A stretch of DNA of 64,000 nt, taken from an uncultured Pelagibacteraceae bacterium. GTDB taxonomy: Bacteria; Pseudomonadota; Alphaproteobacteria; Pelagibacterales; Pelagibacteraceae. Shown here one piece after another: positions 27,669 to 36,624 of this stretch. The stretch spans positions 117,121-181,120 of the forward strand of contig CACCIT010000001.1 in NCBI GenBank assembly GCA_902546145.1, in the 5' to 3' direction. The notes under the pieces are model-generated. The model was not told the DNA's origin. It did no database searches and saw only the letters and a program-made list of their open reading frames with translations. How positions within the stretch are numbered: position 1 is the stretch's first letter; each line of letters starts with the position of its first letter. Made by a program: the position numbers and the translations under genes.

Positions 27669-28421
27669 TGAGGGGAATTTTCTTGTTTTAACCTCACTTG
27701 CGTATTTAGAAACTGCTTTTGATATTTCTGTCTTGATATTTGCATATTTCTTAACAAATCTAAATTTAATTGGATTTAAACCTATTAAATCATCAAATAC
27801 CAAAATCTGACCATCACAATTATTAGATGCGCCTATCCCAATTGTTGGAACATTAATGCTTTTAGTTACTTGTTTTGCTAATGATGTTTGAACACACTCT
27901 AAAACCATACAAAATGAACCAGCTTCTTCAAGTAATTTTGCATCTCTCATAATATTTTCTTTTTCACTTTGTTTCTTACCTTTAAATTTAAATGTTTTAT
28001 CTGACTGAGGTAAAACTCCTATATGACCCATTACTGGTATATTATTTTTAACTAAAGTTTTAACAGTGTTTATAATTTTTTTTCCTCCCTCTAATTTGAC
28101 CCCGTCACATTTAGTTTTTTTCATAATTAATTTTGCATTTTTCAATGCCTCTTTAGGATTACGATAAGTATTATGAGGCATATCAACAATCATCAAACTT
28201 TTTTTAATACCCATACGAACACTCTTGGAGTGTTCGATCATAGTATTTAAAGTTACTTCTCTAGTAGACTTATAATTATATAAAACTGATCCAAGTGAAT
28301 CTCCTACTAAAATTAGATCACAATAATTATCTAAAACTGACGCAATATTTTTTGAATAAGCAGTTAGACTAACTATTTTTGACTTATTTTTTTTTCGTAT
28401 AAAATTTTTGATTTTATTCAT
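27648..28421 (-). CDS. panB: 3-methyl-2-oxobutanoate hydroxymethyltransferase
   Basis: A 257-aa enzyme of pantothenate synthesis: it adds a hydroxymethyl group from methylene-THF to 2-oxoisovalerate to give ketopantoate. Visible motifs: LILVGDSLGSVLYN with a metal-binding Asp, SLMIVDMPHNTY with the second Asp, GVKLEGG with the catalytic-site Glu, and VMGHIGVLPQS. The usual C-terminal region TIGIGASNNCDGQILVFDDLIGL is present. Slightly short but complete. No panC is adjacent in this window. It overlaps the upstream small gene by 8 bases. Confidence 0.93.
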   Translation of the reverse strand: MNKIKNFIRKKNKSKIVSLTAYSKNIASVLDNYCDLILVGDSLGSVLYNYKSTREVTLNTMIEHSKSVRMGIKKSLMIVDMPHNTYRNPKEALKNAKLIMKKTKCDGVKLEGGKKIINTVKTLVKNNIPVMGHIGVLPQSDKTFKFKGKKQSEKENIMRDAKLLEEAGSFCMVLECVQTSLAKQVTKSINVPTIGIGASNNCDGQILVFDDLIGLNPIKFRFVKKYANIKTEISKAVSKYASEVKTRKFPSKKYSFN

Positions 28422-28815
28422 TTCTTAATTCTTGATTTATATAAGTATTTAAGAGCTTTTTAGATATAGATAGTTTTTTTGCAACTGCAGTTTTTTCATC
28501 AATAATTCTCCAAAAAGGAAGGTTGGGTTTTTTTAATTTTTTTTTTCTTTGTTCCTCTAATGATGCTTCTATAGCAATTCTCAAAAATATTCCTGTAGAA
28601 ACAGGGCATGTTTTGTTTACTTTAGCTTTTTTTGCCAATGCATCTCTCATTTCAATAACTGTCTTTTTTTTTCCTTTTGGAATTTTTTTTATGAATTTAG
28701 CTATCGATGATGGTGACGACACTAGCATTGTTTCACCTTTTTTAATGTCTGCAAAGTTAAAAGTTAATTTTTTAATTTTTTCTTTATATGGTTTGTTAAA
28801 CTTCTCAATCCACAT
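28414..28815 (-). CDS. Small MGMT/alkyltransferase-like-related protein, function unknown
   Basis: A 133-aa, Lys-rich basic protein. The region SPSSIAKFIKKIPKGKKKTVIEMRDALAKK, then TCPVSTGIFLRIAIEAS and LPFWRIIDE, resembles a widespread family of small proteins annotated as MGMT-like, with a CP(I/V)xTGIF segment and a following Trp-Arg. The canonical PCHR active site of methylguanine methyltransferase is absent, so it is not a standard repair alkyltransferase. Identification is from memory of the pattern and is moderate. It overlaps panB by 8 bases. Confidence 0.5.
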   Translation of the reverse strand: MWIEKFNKPYKEKIKKLTFNFADIKKGETMLVSSPSSIAKFIKKIPKGKKKTVIEMRDALAKKAKVNKTCPVSTGIFLRIAIEASLEEQRKKKLKKPNLPFWRIIDEKTAVAKKLSISKKLLNTYINQELRNE

Positions 28816-28824
28816 TAAAAAATG

Positions 28825-29244
28825 TTACCAGGTACCTGTATTCTCCATAGAAGACCAAGGTTCTTTTGGTTCTAAATTACCCTCTTGTAATATTTCTATT
28901 GAAATTTTATCAGGTGATCTAACAAATGCCATATGACCATCTCTTGGTGGTCTGTTTATAGTATAACCCATGTCCATTAATCTTTGGCAAGTTTCGTAAA
29001 TATTATCTACTCTATAAGCAAGATGACCAAAATTTCTTGAACCTTCTCCTAGTTCATCCCCTTCCCAATTATATGTTAGCTCAATTTCTGCTTTGTCATC
29101 ATTAGGAGCTGCAAGAAAAATTAAAGTGAATCTTCCTTTTTCATTTTCCATTCTTCTTGTTTCTTTTAAACCAAGTCCTTCACAGAAGAATCTCAAAGAT
29201 TCATCTACATCCTTAATTCTGATCATTGTATGTAAATATTTCAT
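28825..29244 (-). CDS. gloA: Lactoylglutathione lyase (glyoxalase I)
   Basis: A 139-aa VOC-fold enzyme that isomerises the methylglyoxal-glutathione hemithioacetal to S-lactoylglutathione. Metal ligands appear in the expected places: H5 in [10 protein letters not shown], Glu in IELTYNW, His in [10 protein letters not shown] and Glu in SIEILQ. The bacterial Ni/Co-type length is matched. It precedes the small MGMT-like gene by 9 bases. Confidence 0.9.
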   Translation of the reverse strand: MKYLHTMIRIKDVDESLRFFCEGLGLKETRRMENEKGRFTLIFLAAPNDDKAEIELTYNWEGDELGEGSRNFGHLAYRVDNIYETCQRLMDMGYTINRPPRDGHMAFVRSPDKISIEILQEGNLEPKEPWSSMENTGTW

Positions 29245-29265
29245 AATGCGTTTTTATAATTAAAA

Positions 29266-30828
29266 TTACTCTAATTCAATAGTGCTTGGAGGCTTAGAAG
29301 TAATATCATACACAACTCTATTAATTCCTCTTATGCTATTAACAATTTTGTTAGAAATAGTTTGCATAAAAGATTTTTTAAACTCATAAAAATCTGCAGT
29401 CATTCCATCTTCAGAAGTGATTGCTCTTAGTAAGCATAAATACTCATATGTTCTGTTATCACCCATAACTCCAACTGTTTTTACTGGAAGTAATGCTGCA
29501 TATGCTTGCCAAATTTTGTGGTAAAGCCCGTGATCTCTTAAAGCCTGAATAAAATAATGATCAGCTTCTTTTAAAATTTTAATTTTTTCATTTGTTATAA
29601 TACCAGGCATTCTGATCGCTAGACCAGGGCCAGGAAATGGATGTCGTGAAATTATTTCATGACTTAAATTTAACTCTAAACCTAATTTTCTAACTTCATC
29701 TTTAAATAGAAATTTTAATGGCTCTACTAACTTTAAGTTCATTTTTTTAGGTAAACCACCCACATTATGGTGAGACTTTATTTTAGAAGTTTGACTCCCT
29801 GTAACAGACTTGCTTTCAATTAAATCTGGGTACAACGTTCCTTGTGCTAAAAATTTTACATTTTTTATTTTCTTTGCATATCTCTCAAATATTTTAATGA
29901 ATAGATTTCCTATTATTTTTCTTTTTTTCTCTGGATCTGATACATTTTTTAATTTACCTAAAAATTCCTTTTCAGCATTCACGTAGATTAAATTCATTTT
30001 TAGTCGTTTTTTAAAAGTTTGAACAACCTGAACTTCTTCATTTTTTCTAAGCAATCCAGTGTTAACAAAAATACAATATAGTTTTTTTCCTATTGCTTTA
30101 TTCAATAATTGAGCCACCACACTACTATCTACTCCACCTGATAACGCACAAATAACTTTATTATCTCCAACTTGAGACCTTACATCTTTAATTAATTGTA
30201 CCTTTTGATCTTTTGAAGACCAATTTCTCTTAATTTTACAAATAAGAAAAATAAAATTACTAATTAGTTTTTTTCCGTTCTCTGTATGAGTTACCTCTGG
30301 GTGAAACTGAACACCATAAAAATTTTTAATTTTATTTTCTACAATTGCAAATTTAGAATTTGAGCTTGATGCAATTACTTTAAAATTTTTAGGTAATTTA
30401 GATACTTGATCAGCATGGCTCATCCAGACCACTTTAGATTTTTTTGTACCAAAAAAATTATTAGTTAAGAGACTATTATTTTTTTTAATTACATTTGCTA
30501 AACCAAATTCACGGTGCTTTGATTGTTTTACTCTTCCGCCATTAAGTTTTGATAATATTTGGTGTCCAAAACAAATACCAAGAACAGGAATATTTAGTTC
30601 TAAAATTTTTTTATCAAATGAGTACTTATTAATTTGATAAACATTCAGAGGACCTCCTGATAAAATTACACCTTTTACGCTTTGATTAATTTGATTAAGT
30701 TTAATTTTTTTATGACTTACAATATCAGAGAAAACTCCAAGCTCTCTAATTCTCCTTGCTATTAATTGAGTAAATTGTGAACCAAAATCTACAATTAAGA
30801 TTTTATTAAGACTATTATCAAGACTCAT
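29266..30828 (-). CDS. guaA: GMP synthase (glutamine-hydrolysing)
   Basis: A 520-aa enzyme that aminates XMP to GMP. The N-terminal class I glutamine amidotransferase has the nucleophile Cys in VLGICFGHQ and His-Glu in VQFHPEVTH. The ATP-pyrophosphatase domain begins with the P-loop [11 protein letters not shown] (about residue 225), and the C-terminal dimerisation domain carries [11 protein letters not shown] and the final [11 protein letters not shown]. Complete and of normal length. It overlaps the small TPR gene (11 bases), which itself adjoins guaB, so guaB-TPR-guaA form a guanine-nucleotide operon. Confidence 0.97.
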   Translation of the reverse strand: MSLDNSLNKILIVDFGSQFTQLIARRIRELGVFSDIVSHKKIKLNQINQSVKGVILSGGPLNVYQINKYSFDKKILELNIPVLGICFGHQILSKLNGGRVKQSKHREFGLANVIKKNNSLLTNNFFGTKKSKVVWMSHADQVSKLPKNFKVIASSSNSKFAIVENKIKNFYGVQFHPEVTHTENGKKLISNFIFLICKIKRNWSSKDQKVQLIKDVRSQVGDNKVICALSGGVDSSVVAQLLNKAIGKKLYCIFVNTGLLRKNEEVQVVQTFKKRLKMNLIYVNAEKEFLGKLKNVSDPEKKRKIIGNLFIKIFERYAKKIKNVKFLAQGTLYPDLIESKSVTGSQTSKIKSHHNVGGLPKKMNLKLVEPLKFLFKDEVRKLGLELNLSHEIISRHPFPGPGLAIRMPGIITNEKIKILKEADHYFIQALRDHGLYHKIWQAYAALLPVKTVGVMGDNRTYEYLCLLRAITSEDGMTADFYEFKKSFMQTISNKIVNSIRGINRVVYDITSKPPSTIELE

Positions 30829-31255
30829 TACTTGGTTCTAGATTTTTTAAAGACTCTAAAATTTCATTATTTTCATCACATAATGACTTACATACTTGAA
30901 CAAATGTTTCGGATAATTCTTTAACTTTATCGTAATTAGATTTTTCAAGTGCAATTTTCATTAGCATTAAAATAGCTTCTTCATTTTGAGGATCAATTAA
31001 TAGAGTAGTTTCTAAGTTGTATTCTTCTTTTCTTTGATCTTCTTCGTGATTATAAATTTTTGCTAAATACAAATATGAATTTGCATCCTTTGGATTAAAT
31101 ACAATATTTCTCTCAAATAAAAATCTCGCATCCTCATATTTTTCTTTTTCATATAATTGAATTGCTTCATTGAAAAAATTTTCCTTTGAAAAAGAACTAG
31201 ATTGAAACGAAATAATTAAAACAGCCAGTGAAATAAATTTCAAAATTTTATTCAT
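30818..31255 (-). CDS. Secreted TPR-repeat protein between guaB and guaA
   Basis: A 145-aa protein with a signal peptide ([19 protein letters not shown], cleavage near residue 23) followed by at least two TPR units: [24 protein letters not shown] and [38 protein letters not shown]. Probably periplasmic. Its start overlaps the guaB stop and its end overlaps guaA by 11 bases, although no link between an exported TPR protein and GMP synthesis is known. Function unknown. Confidence 0.75.
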   Translation of the reverse strand: MNKILKFISLAVLIISFQSSSFSKENFFNEAIQLYEKEKYEDARFLFERNIVFNPKDANSYLYLAKIYNHEEDQRKEEYNLETTLLIDPQNEEAILMLMKIALEKSNYDKVKELSETFVQVCKSLCDENNEILESLKNLEPSNES

Positions 31256-32331
31256 TAATATTTACTATCATTTTTGATTACGTCTACATTATGAACCATA
31301 CTTTCATAAAATCCAGCTTTAGTAATTTTAACAAATTGTGGTTTATTTCTCAATTTTACAATCTCTTTTGAACCAAGATAACCCATAGATGATTTAAGGC
31401 CACCAATTAATTTAAATATAATATTACCAACATCACCTTTGTATTTTACAAAACCCTCTACTCCCTCTGGAACATACTTGGATGTATCTTTTTGCTTAGT
31501 TTGAAAATACCTATCTGCTGAACCTTTATTCATAGCTCCTACAGAACCCATCCCTCTAAAGCTTTTAAATAATTTTCCGTTTTTCTTAATTAATTTACCA
31601 GGTGTTTCATCTGTACCTGCAAATAAAGAACCTATCATTACAGCATCCGCACCTGCTGCAAAAGCTTTTGCCAAATCTCCAGAATATTTTATTCCACCAT
31701 CAGAAATTATTTTTACATTTTTATTTTTAAGTCCATTTCTTACAGATAAAATTGCACTTAACTGTGGAACACCTATCCCTGCTACTAATCTTGTAGTGCA
31801 AATTGATCCTGGTCCAATCCCAACTTTAATAATATCTACTCCTAATTTAATTAAAAATTTTGCTGCTTCCGGTGTTGCAATATTTCCAGCACATAAAGCG
31901 ATATTCTTATCTTTAATTTTTTTTATAAATTTAACTATTTCTCCTACTTTTTTTGTATGACCGTGAGCAGTATCCACTACGATTAAATCAACGCCCTCTT
32001 TAAGAATGGCTTTTGCTCTATCAAATTCAGCAATTGATGCTCCAACAGCTGCACCAACTAATAGTTTTTGTTTTTTAACTTTTTTAATTTCTAATATTTG
32101 TTTTTTGATATCTAAATTTCTATGAATAACTCCTATTCCTCCAGCTTTACCAATTGCTATAGCCATATTGCTTTCTGTAACAGTGTCCATTGCAGAAGAC
32201 AAAAGTGGGATTTTAAGTTTTAAGTTTTTCGTTAAATTTACTGATGTATTTACTTCAGATGGCAATATCTCCGAGTACTTCGGGACTAATGTAACATCGT
32301 CAAAGGTAAGTGCTTCTTTTATAGGAACCAT
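31255..32331 (-). CDS. guaB: IMP dehydrogenase lacking the CBS (Bateman) domain
   Basis: A 358-aa enzyme oxidising IMP to XMP, the committed step to GMP. TIM-barrel motifs are complete: ALTFDDVTLVPKYSEI, DTAHGHTKKV, catalytic C178 in GIGPGSICTTR, ISDGGIKYSGD and the mobile flap GSADRYFQ. It is about 130 residues shorter than usual. RNLDIKKQILEIKKVKKQ (about residues 71-88) runs directly into LLVGAAVG, exactly where the two CBS domains are normally inserted. The flap and the GLKSSMGYLG end distinguish it from the GMP reductase also in this window. The shortened form probably lacks adenosine/guanosine-nucleotide allostery. Confidence 0.92.
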   Translation of the reverse strand: MVPIKEALTFDDVTLVPKYSEILPSEVNTSVNLTKNLKLKIPLLSSAMDTVTESNMAIAIGKAGGIGVIHRNLDIKKQILEIKKVKKQKLLVGAAVGASIAEFDRAKAILKEGVDLIVVDTAHGHTKKVGEIVKFIKKIKDKNIALCAGNIATPEAAKFLIKLGVDIIKVGIGPGSICTTRLVAGIGVPQLSAILSVRNGLKNKNVKIISDGGIKYSGDLAKAFAAGADAVMIGSLFAGTDETPGKLIKKNGKLFKSFRGMGSVGAMNKGSADRYFQTKQKDTSKYVPEGVEGFVKYKGDVGNIIFKLIGGLKSSMGYLGSKEIVKLRNKPQFVKITKAGFYESMVHNVDVIKNDSKY

Positions 32332-32368
32332 GATCTTTTATATACGATTCCTTTTAATTTTAAAGTCT

Positions 32369-32980
32369 CTATCTAAGTTTTTTACAAATTATAAAACTTT
32401 CTTTAGAATCTTTTCTACTCGATTTAGGTTTGAAAACCTTAACTTCTTTAAAATATTTCTTACCTTCTGCGACTATTTCGTTGAAAGTTCCACCCATAAA
32501 AATTTTAGAAATAAAATAACCATTTTCATTTAACAAATCTTTTGCAAATACCATTGCTTCTTTACATAGTTCACCTGTTTGAATTGAATCTATATTCTTA
32601 ATTCCCGTCGTATTTACTGCCATATCTGACATCACGACGTCTACCTTAGAGATAGTATTTTTCTTTATTTCTTCTTGAACATTTTCTTCAGTAAAATCTC
32701 CTTGAATTTGGATACTAGATCCAATTGGTTCCATTTTTTTTAAGTCGATTGAAATTAATTTTCCATTCTTAGCTATCTTTTCAGCATATTGTGACCAACT
32801 TCCAGGAGCTGCACCTATATCTATAACAGTCAATCCGCCTTTAAATATTTTATACTTTTCATCAATTTCAATTAATTTATAGGCAGAACGGGCTCTATAT
32901 CCATCAACTTTTGATTGTCTTACGTAAATATCTCTTCTTTGTTTATTTACCCAATTTTTAGATATTTTATTTTTTTTCAA
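32369..32980 (-). CDS. rlmE: 23S rRNA (uridine-2'-O-)-methyltransferase
   Basis: A 203-aa RrmJ/FtsJ methyltransferase modifying U2552 of 23S rRNA. SAM motif VIDIGAAPGSWSQYA (about residues 54-68), the KDKE tetrad in RSAYKLIEI, VMSDMAVNTTG, FISKIF and SRKDSKESFIIC. The start appears to be TTG at 32980, as no ATG is available upstream of RDIYVRQS. It directly follows the glycosyltransferase stop with no gap. Confidence 0.93.
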   Translation of the reverse strand: MKKNKISKNWVNKQRRDIYVRQSKVDGYRARSAYKLIEIDEKYKIFKGGLTVIDIGAAPGSWSQYAEKIAKNGKLISIDLKKMEPIGSSIQIQGDFTEENVQEEIKKNTISKVDVVMSDMAVNTTGIKNIDSIQTGELCKEAMVFAKDLLNENGYFISKIFMGGTFNEIVAEGKKYFKEVKVFKPKSSRKDSKESFIICKKLR

Positions 32981-33880
32981 TTATTTATTAAACCTAAGTT
33001 TTAAATCAATTAAATCACCATCTAAAGTTTTTACTTTTGAAATAAAATCTTTGTTATTTCTTATCTGATCGTTATTTTTTCCAGCAAAATGTACAATTCC
33101 TATTTGATGGTTTGGTAAGTATGGTTCGACAAGGGTACTGGTAGATTTATCAAATCTTAAAGCTTCAATTAAAGTCCAATTACAGTATGCAGGTAATATC
33201 TCTACAGGAAGCTCATCACTGTAAATAGTTATATTCATTGCAATTTGTTCGGATCCCCAAATTTTTCCAGACTTTAAAGCTATCTTCAAATTTTTTTGCC
33301 AAACTTCCCAGTGTGTTGCATTTGCCTCTAAAGCAAAAACTCCAATATTCAAATGTGGTTTTAGCGCAACTGTTCTAGCTATCTTTTCTGAAAATCCAGA
33401 AGATTTAGCATGTTTATAATTTTGAGATTTAATTTTAGCAAAACTCCCAAATACCCATTCAGCTCTTAAAACTCTTCCATAAGCTCTATCAGCTGATGTA
33501 GCTATAGAAAGTTTATTGTTCTCACACCCTTTAAAGTATAATTCTATTGCATCCCAGGAATTGACCCAAGCATCTGCATCAATCCACAAATATTTCTCAT
33601 AACCAGGAAAATATTTTGGTAAAAAAGCTCTTGATACCTGGCTTTTTAACCATTCTCTTCCTTTAACTTTAAAATCAGGAACTTCAATATCCCAATCTGC
33701 GAATTTAATCTCGTCTACTTTTAAAGACAATTTTTCTTTTTGTTCATCGCTTAAACCTGCATCTAAAATGCAAATAGCAGTATTTTCACTTTCTTTGAAT
33801 TGTTTTATAGAATTAACAAGTTCGTCCAAAAGTTCATAATATTTTGAATCAGCTAGAGATATAATTACATTTTTTTTCAT
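32981..33880 (-). CDS. GT8-like glycosyltransferase
   Basis: A 299-aa cytoplasmic GT-A-fold enzyme. NVIISLADSKYYELLDELVNSI opens a Rossmann-like fold, and the metal/nucleotide-sugar motif is DADAW in YLWIDADAWVN (about residue 102). A later block, PHLNIGVFALEAN, and IGIVHFAGKNN resemble the C-terminal HFxGxxKPW-type metal site of family 8. No membrane segment is present. It shares one base with pssA. The acceptor is unknown; lipid or LPS core decoration is possible given the phospholipid genes alongside. Confidence 0.65.
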   Translation of the reverse strand: MKKNVIISLADSKYYELLDELVNSIKQFKESENTAICILDAGLSDEQKEKLSLKVDEIKFADWDIEVPDFKVKGREWLKSQVSRAFLPKYFPGYEKYLWIDADAWVNSWDAIELYFKGCENNKLSIATSADRAYGRVLRAEWVFGSFAKIKSQNYKHAKSSGFSEKIARTVALKPHLNIGVFALEANATHWEVWQKNLKIALKSGKIWGSEQIAMNITIYSDELPVEILPAYCNWTLIEALRFDKSTSTLVEPYLPNHQIGIVHFAGKNNDQIRNNKDFISKVKTLDGDLIDLKLRFNK

Positions 33881-34683
33881 TAAAGAACGTCTTCAAGATC
33901 ATCATCTTCTGTTTGATTAATATCTTCATTTTCTTTTCTAAGCTTTTGATAATGGAAATAACTAATTGGCAATAATGATAAGTAAATAATTCCACTTATT
34001 GAAATCACATTAAATGGGTAAATTAATAGAAGTCCAAAAAATAATACTATTCCAAATAGCAAGAATATTGTTGCTTTTCTTTGTATTACAATTTTTTTAA
34101 ATGAATAACTTGGTAACTTACTAATCAATAAAAAGGAAGTAACGATAAAGAAAATTGGCACAATAATTACATAATCTATTTTAAATAATTCAATACTAGA
34201 CATACTAAATATCAGTGGTGTTAATACTAAAATTCCACCAGCTGGTGATGGCACACCCTCAAAAAAATTATCTCTCCAAGATGGTTCGCCACCTGTATTT
34301 ACATTGAAACGTGCCAATCTTAATGCAACGCAAATTACATATATTAAACAAACTAACCATCCAAACCTTCCAAGTTCATTCAATTTCCAAAAATACATTA
34401 TAAATGCAGGAGCAACTCCAAAACTTATCATGTCGGTCAAAGAGTCTAATTCTTTTCCAACTTTTGATGTGCCTTTGATTAATCTTGCTATTCTTCCATC
34501 TAGTCCATCAATTACAGCTGCAATAATTATTGCAATAATTGCAAACTCATATCTTCCATCTAAAGCAAATCTTATAGAAGTAAGACCAATACAAACACCT
34601 ATAAGTGTCAACATGTTAGGTAAAATTACTCTAGCACTCCTCTTTTCAGGAACTATTTTAAAATTTTTTTTGGGTTGTTGCAT
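33880..34683 (-). CDS. pssA: CDP-diacylglycerol-serine O-phosphatidyltransferase
   Basis: A 267-aa integral membrane enzyme making phosphatidylserine. The CDP-alcohol phosphotransferase motif is complete: DGLDGRIAR then G-x3-D-x3-D in VGKELDSLTD. About eight membrane segments, with an acidic C-terminal tail (EDINQTEDDDLEDVL). It lies 2 bases after psd, so both steps of phosphatidylethanolamine synthesis are in one transcript. Confidence 0.93.
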   Translation of the reverse strand: MQQPKKNFKIVPEKRSARVILPNMLTLIGVCIGLTSIRFALDGRYEFAIIAIIIAAVIDGLDGRIARLIKGTSKVGKELDSLTDMISFGVAPAFIMYFWKLNELGRFGWLVCLIYVICVALRLARFNVNTGGEPSWRDNFFEGVPSPAGGILVLTPLIFSMSSIELFKIDYVIIVPIFFIVTSFLLISKLPSYSFKKIVIQRKATIFLLFGIVLFFGLLLIYPFNVISISGIIYLSLLPISYFHYQKLRKENEDINQTEDDDLEDVL

Positions 34684-34685
34684 AT

Positions 34686-35333
34686 CTATCTTTTAGCTAA
34701 TAGAGTTTCCCCTGAAATAGCAGTCTGACCAATTTTAACCAATGGTTCATAATTTTCATAGTAAACATCCGCTCTACTTCCAAATCTTATCATTCCAATT
34801 CGGTCACCTTGATTAAGTGTTTGATCTTTATTGGTCTCACAAACAATTCTTCTTGCAACCAAACCTGCTATTTGAACTATGACAATATCATTTCCATGAT
34901 TATCTTTTAATTTATAATAATTTCTCTCATTGTCCTCACTCGCTTTATCGAGTGAAGCATTTAGAAATTTTCCTGGCTTGTATAAAATATCTTCAACTTT
35001 TCCCGAACAAGGAGTTCTATTTACATGACAATCAAATACGTTCATGAAGATACTAATTTTTTTAAATTTCTTGTTTTCTAAATTTAATTCTTTCGGTCCA
35101 TCTACCTCTTCTACTTTAATTATTTCTCCATCAGCTGGACTTACTAGATAATTATCATCTCCTATGATAACTCTTTCAGGATCTCTAAAAAAATAATAAA
35201 CCCATACAGTTAGTAGCAATCCAATTAATCCTAAAAATCCATTTACTAATAGTAAGATGATTGTGATGAAGCCTGCGATTACAATGAACTTGTAACCTTC
35301 TGTGTGTATCTTTGGAAATATCTTGGTAAACAT
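34686..35333 (-). CDS. psd: Phosphatidylserine decarboxylase proenzyme, short type
   Basis: A 215-aa pyruvoyl enzyme converting phosphatidylserine to phosphatidylethanolamine. After two N-terminal membrane segments come YFFRDPERVI, VSPADGEIIKVEEV, FDCHVNRTPCSGKV and the self-cleavage site Gly-Ser in RFGSRADVYY (about residue 187). The length fits the alpha/beta proenzyme of the short PSD class. First gene of psd-pssA and divergent from icd across 76 bases. Confidence 0.93.
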   Translation of the reverse strand: MFTKIFPKIHTEGYKFIVIAGFITIILLLVNGFLGLIGLLLTVWVYYFFRDPERVIIGDDNYLVSPADGEIIKVEEVDGPKELNLENKKFKKISIFMNVFDCHVNRTPCSGKVEDILYKPGKFLNASLDKASEDNERNYYKLKDNHGNDIVIVQIAGLVARRIVCETNKDQTLNQGDRIGMIRFGSRADVYYENYEPLVKIGQTAISGETLLAKR

Positions 35334-35409
35334 ATTCTTCTATTTGCTAATTTTCGATTAATATGTATATAAACCAATCAAATTCAATTAATAAGATAAA
35401 TTTAATTTA

Positions 35410-36624
35410 ATGAGCAAAATCAAGGTAAATAACCCAGTTGTCGAGTTAGATGGTGATGAAATGACTCGAATTATTTGGGAGTTTATTAAAAACAAATTAA
35501 TCCTTCCATATATCGACCTTGGCATCGAATATTACGATCTTGGAATGAAAAGCAGAGATAATACAGATGACCAGATCACAGTAGACTCAGCAAATGCTAT
35601 CAAAAAAATTGGTGTTGGAATTAAATGCGCAACCATTACTCCAGATGAGGCAAGAGTAGAAGAATTTGATTTAAAAAAAATGTGGAGATCTCCTAATGGA
35701 ACAATCAGAAACATTATTGGAGGAACAGTATTCAGAGAACCAATTATTTGTAAAAATATTCCAAAGTTAGTTCCTTCATGGACAGATCCTGTGATCATTG
35801 GAAGACATGCATTTGGTGATCAATATAGAGCAACTGATTTTAAAGTACCTGGCAAAGGTAAAATGGAAGTTAAGTGGACATCAGAAGATGGAAAAGATGA
35901 AATAAAATATGAGGTATTTAATTTCACTGGTCCTGGTGTGGCACTATCAATGTATAATTTAGATAAATCTATTCAAGACTTTGCAAGATCATGCTTTAGC
36001 TATGGTTTAATTAAAAAATGGCCTGTGTACATGTCTACAAAAAATACAATTTTAAAACAATACGATGGAAGATTTAAAGATATTTTCCAAGAAGTTTTTG
36101 ACAATGAGTACAAAGACGAATTTGAGAAACACAATTTAACTTACGAGCACAGATTAATTGATGACATGGTTGCATGCGCAATGAAATGGAGTGGAAAATA
36201 TATCTGGGCATGTAAAAATTATGATGGCGATGTCCAGTCTGATACTATGGCTCAAGGTTATGGATCGTTAGGATTAATGACAAGCACTCTATTAACTCCT
36301 GATGGAAAAGTGATGGAAGCTGAAGCTGCTCATGGAACTGTTACAAGACACTATAGAATGCATCAACAAGGAAAAGAAACTTCTACCAATCCTATTGCAT
36401 CTATATTTGCATGGACAAGAGGATTAGCTCACAGAGGAAAATTAGATAATAACCAAGAATTAATTAAATTTGCTCAAACATTAGAAGCGGTATGTATTGA
36501 GTGTGTTGAAAATGGATCTATGACAAAAGATTTAGCAATTCTTGTTGGTCCTAATAGTAAGTTTTTAACCACTAATCAGTTTTTAGATGAAATTGATGGT
36601 AATCTTAAAAAGAAATTAAATTAA
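35410..36624 (+). CDS. icd: NADP-dependent isocitrate dehydrogenase, homodimeric type
   Basis: A 404-aa TCA-cycle enzyme, close to the eukaryotic-type (subfamily II) dimeric ICDH. Substrate motif [18 protein letters not shown] with the isocitrate-binding Ser/Asn/Arg, then [21 protein letters not shown], metal-binding Asp in [10 protein letters not shown] and [18 protein letters not shown], and NADP region [12 protein letters not shown]. The N-terminus [19 protein letters not shown] supports the ATG at 35410. Its end overlaps the convergent alaS by 9 bases. Confidence 0.96.
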   Translation: MSKIKVNNPVVELDGDEMTRIIWEFIKNKLILPYIDLGIEYYDLGMKSRDNTDDQITVDSANAIKKIGVGIKCATITPDEARVEEFDLKKMWRSPNGTIRNIIGGTVFREPIICKNIPKLVPSWTDPVIIGRHAFGDQYRATDFKVPGKGKMEVKWTSEDGKDEIKYEVFNFTGPGVALSMYNLDKSIQDFARSCFSYGLIKKWPVYMSTKNTILKQYDGRFKDIFQEVFDNEYKDEFEKHNLTYEHRLIDDMVACAMKWSGKYIWACKNYDGDVQSDTMAQGYGSLGLMTSTLLTPDGKVMEAEAAHGTVTRHYRMHQQGKETSTNPIASIFAWTRGLAHRGKLDNNQELIKFAQTLEAVCIECVENGSMTKDLAILVGPNSKFLTTNQFLDEIDGNLKKKLN

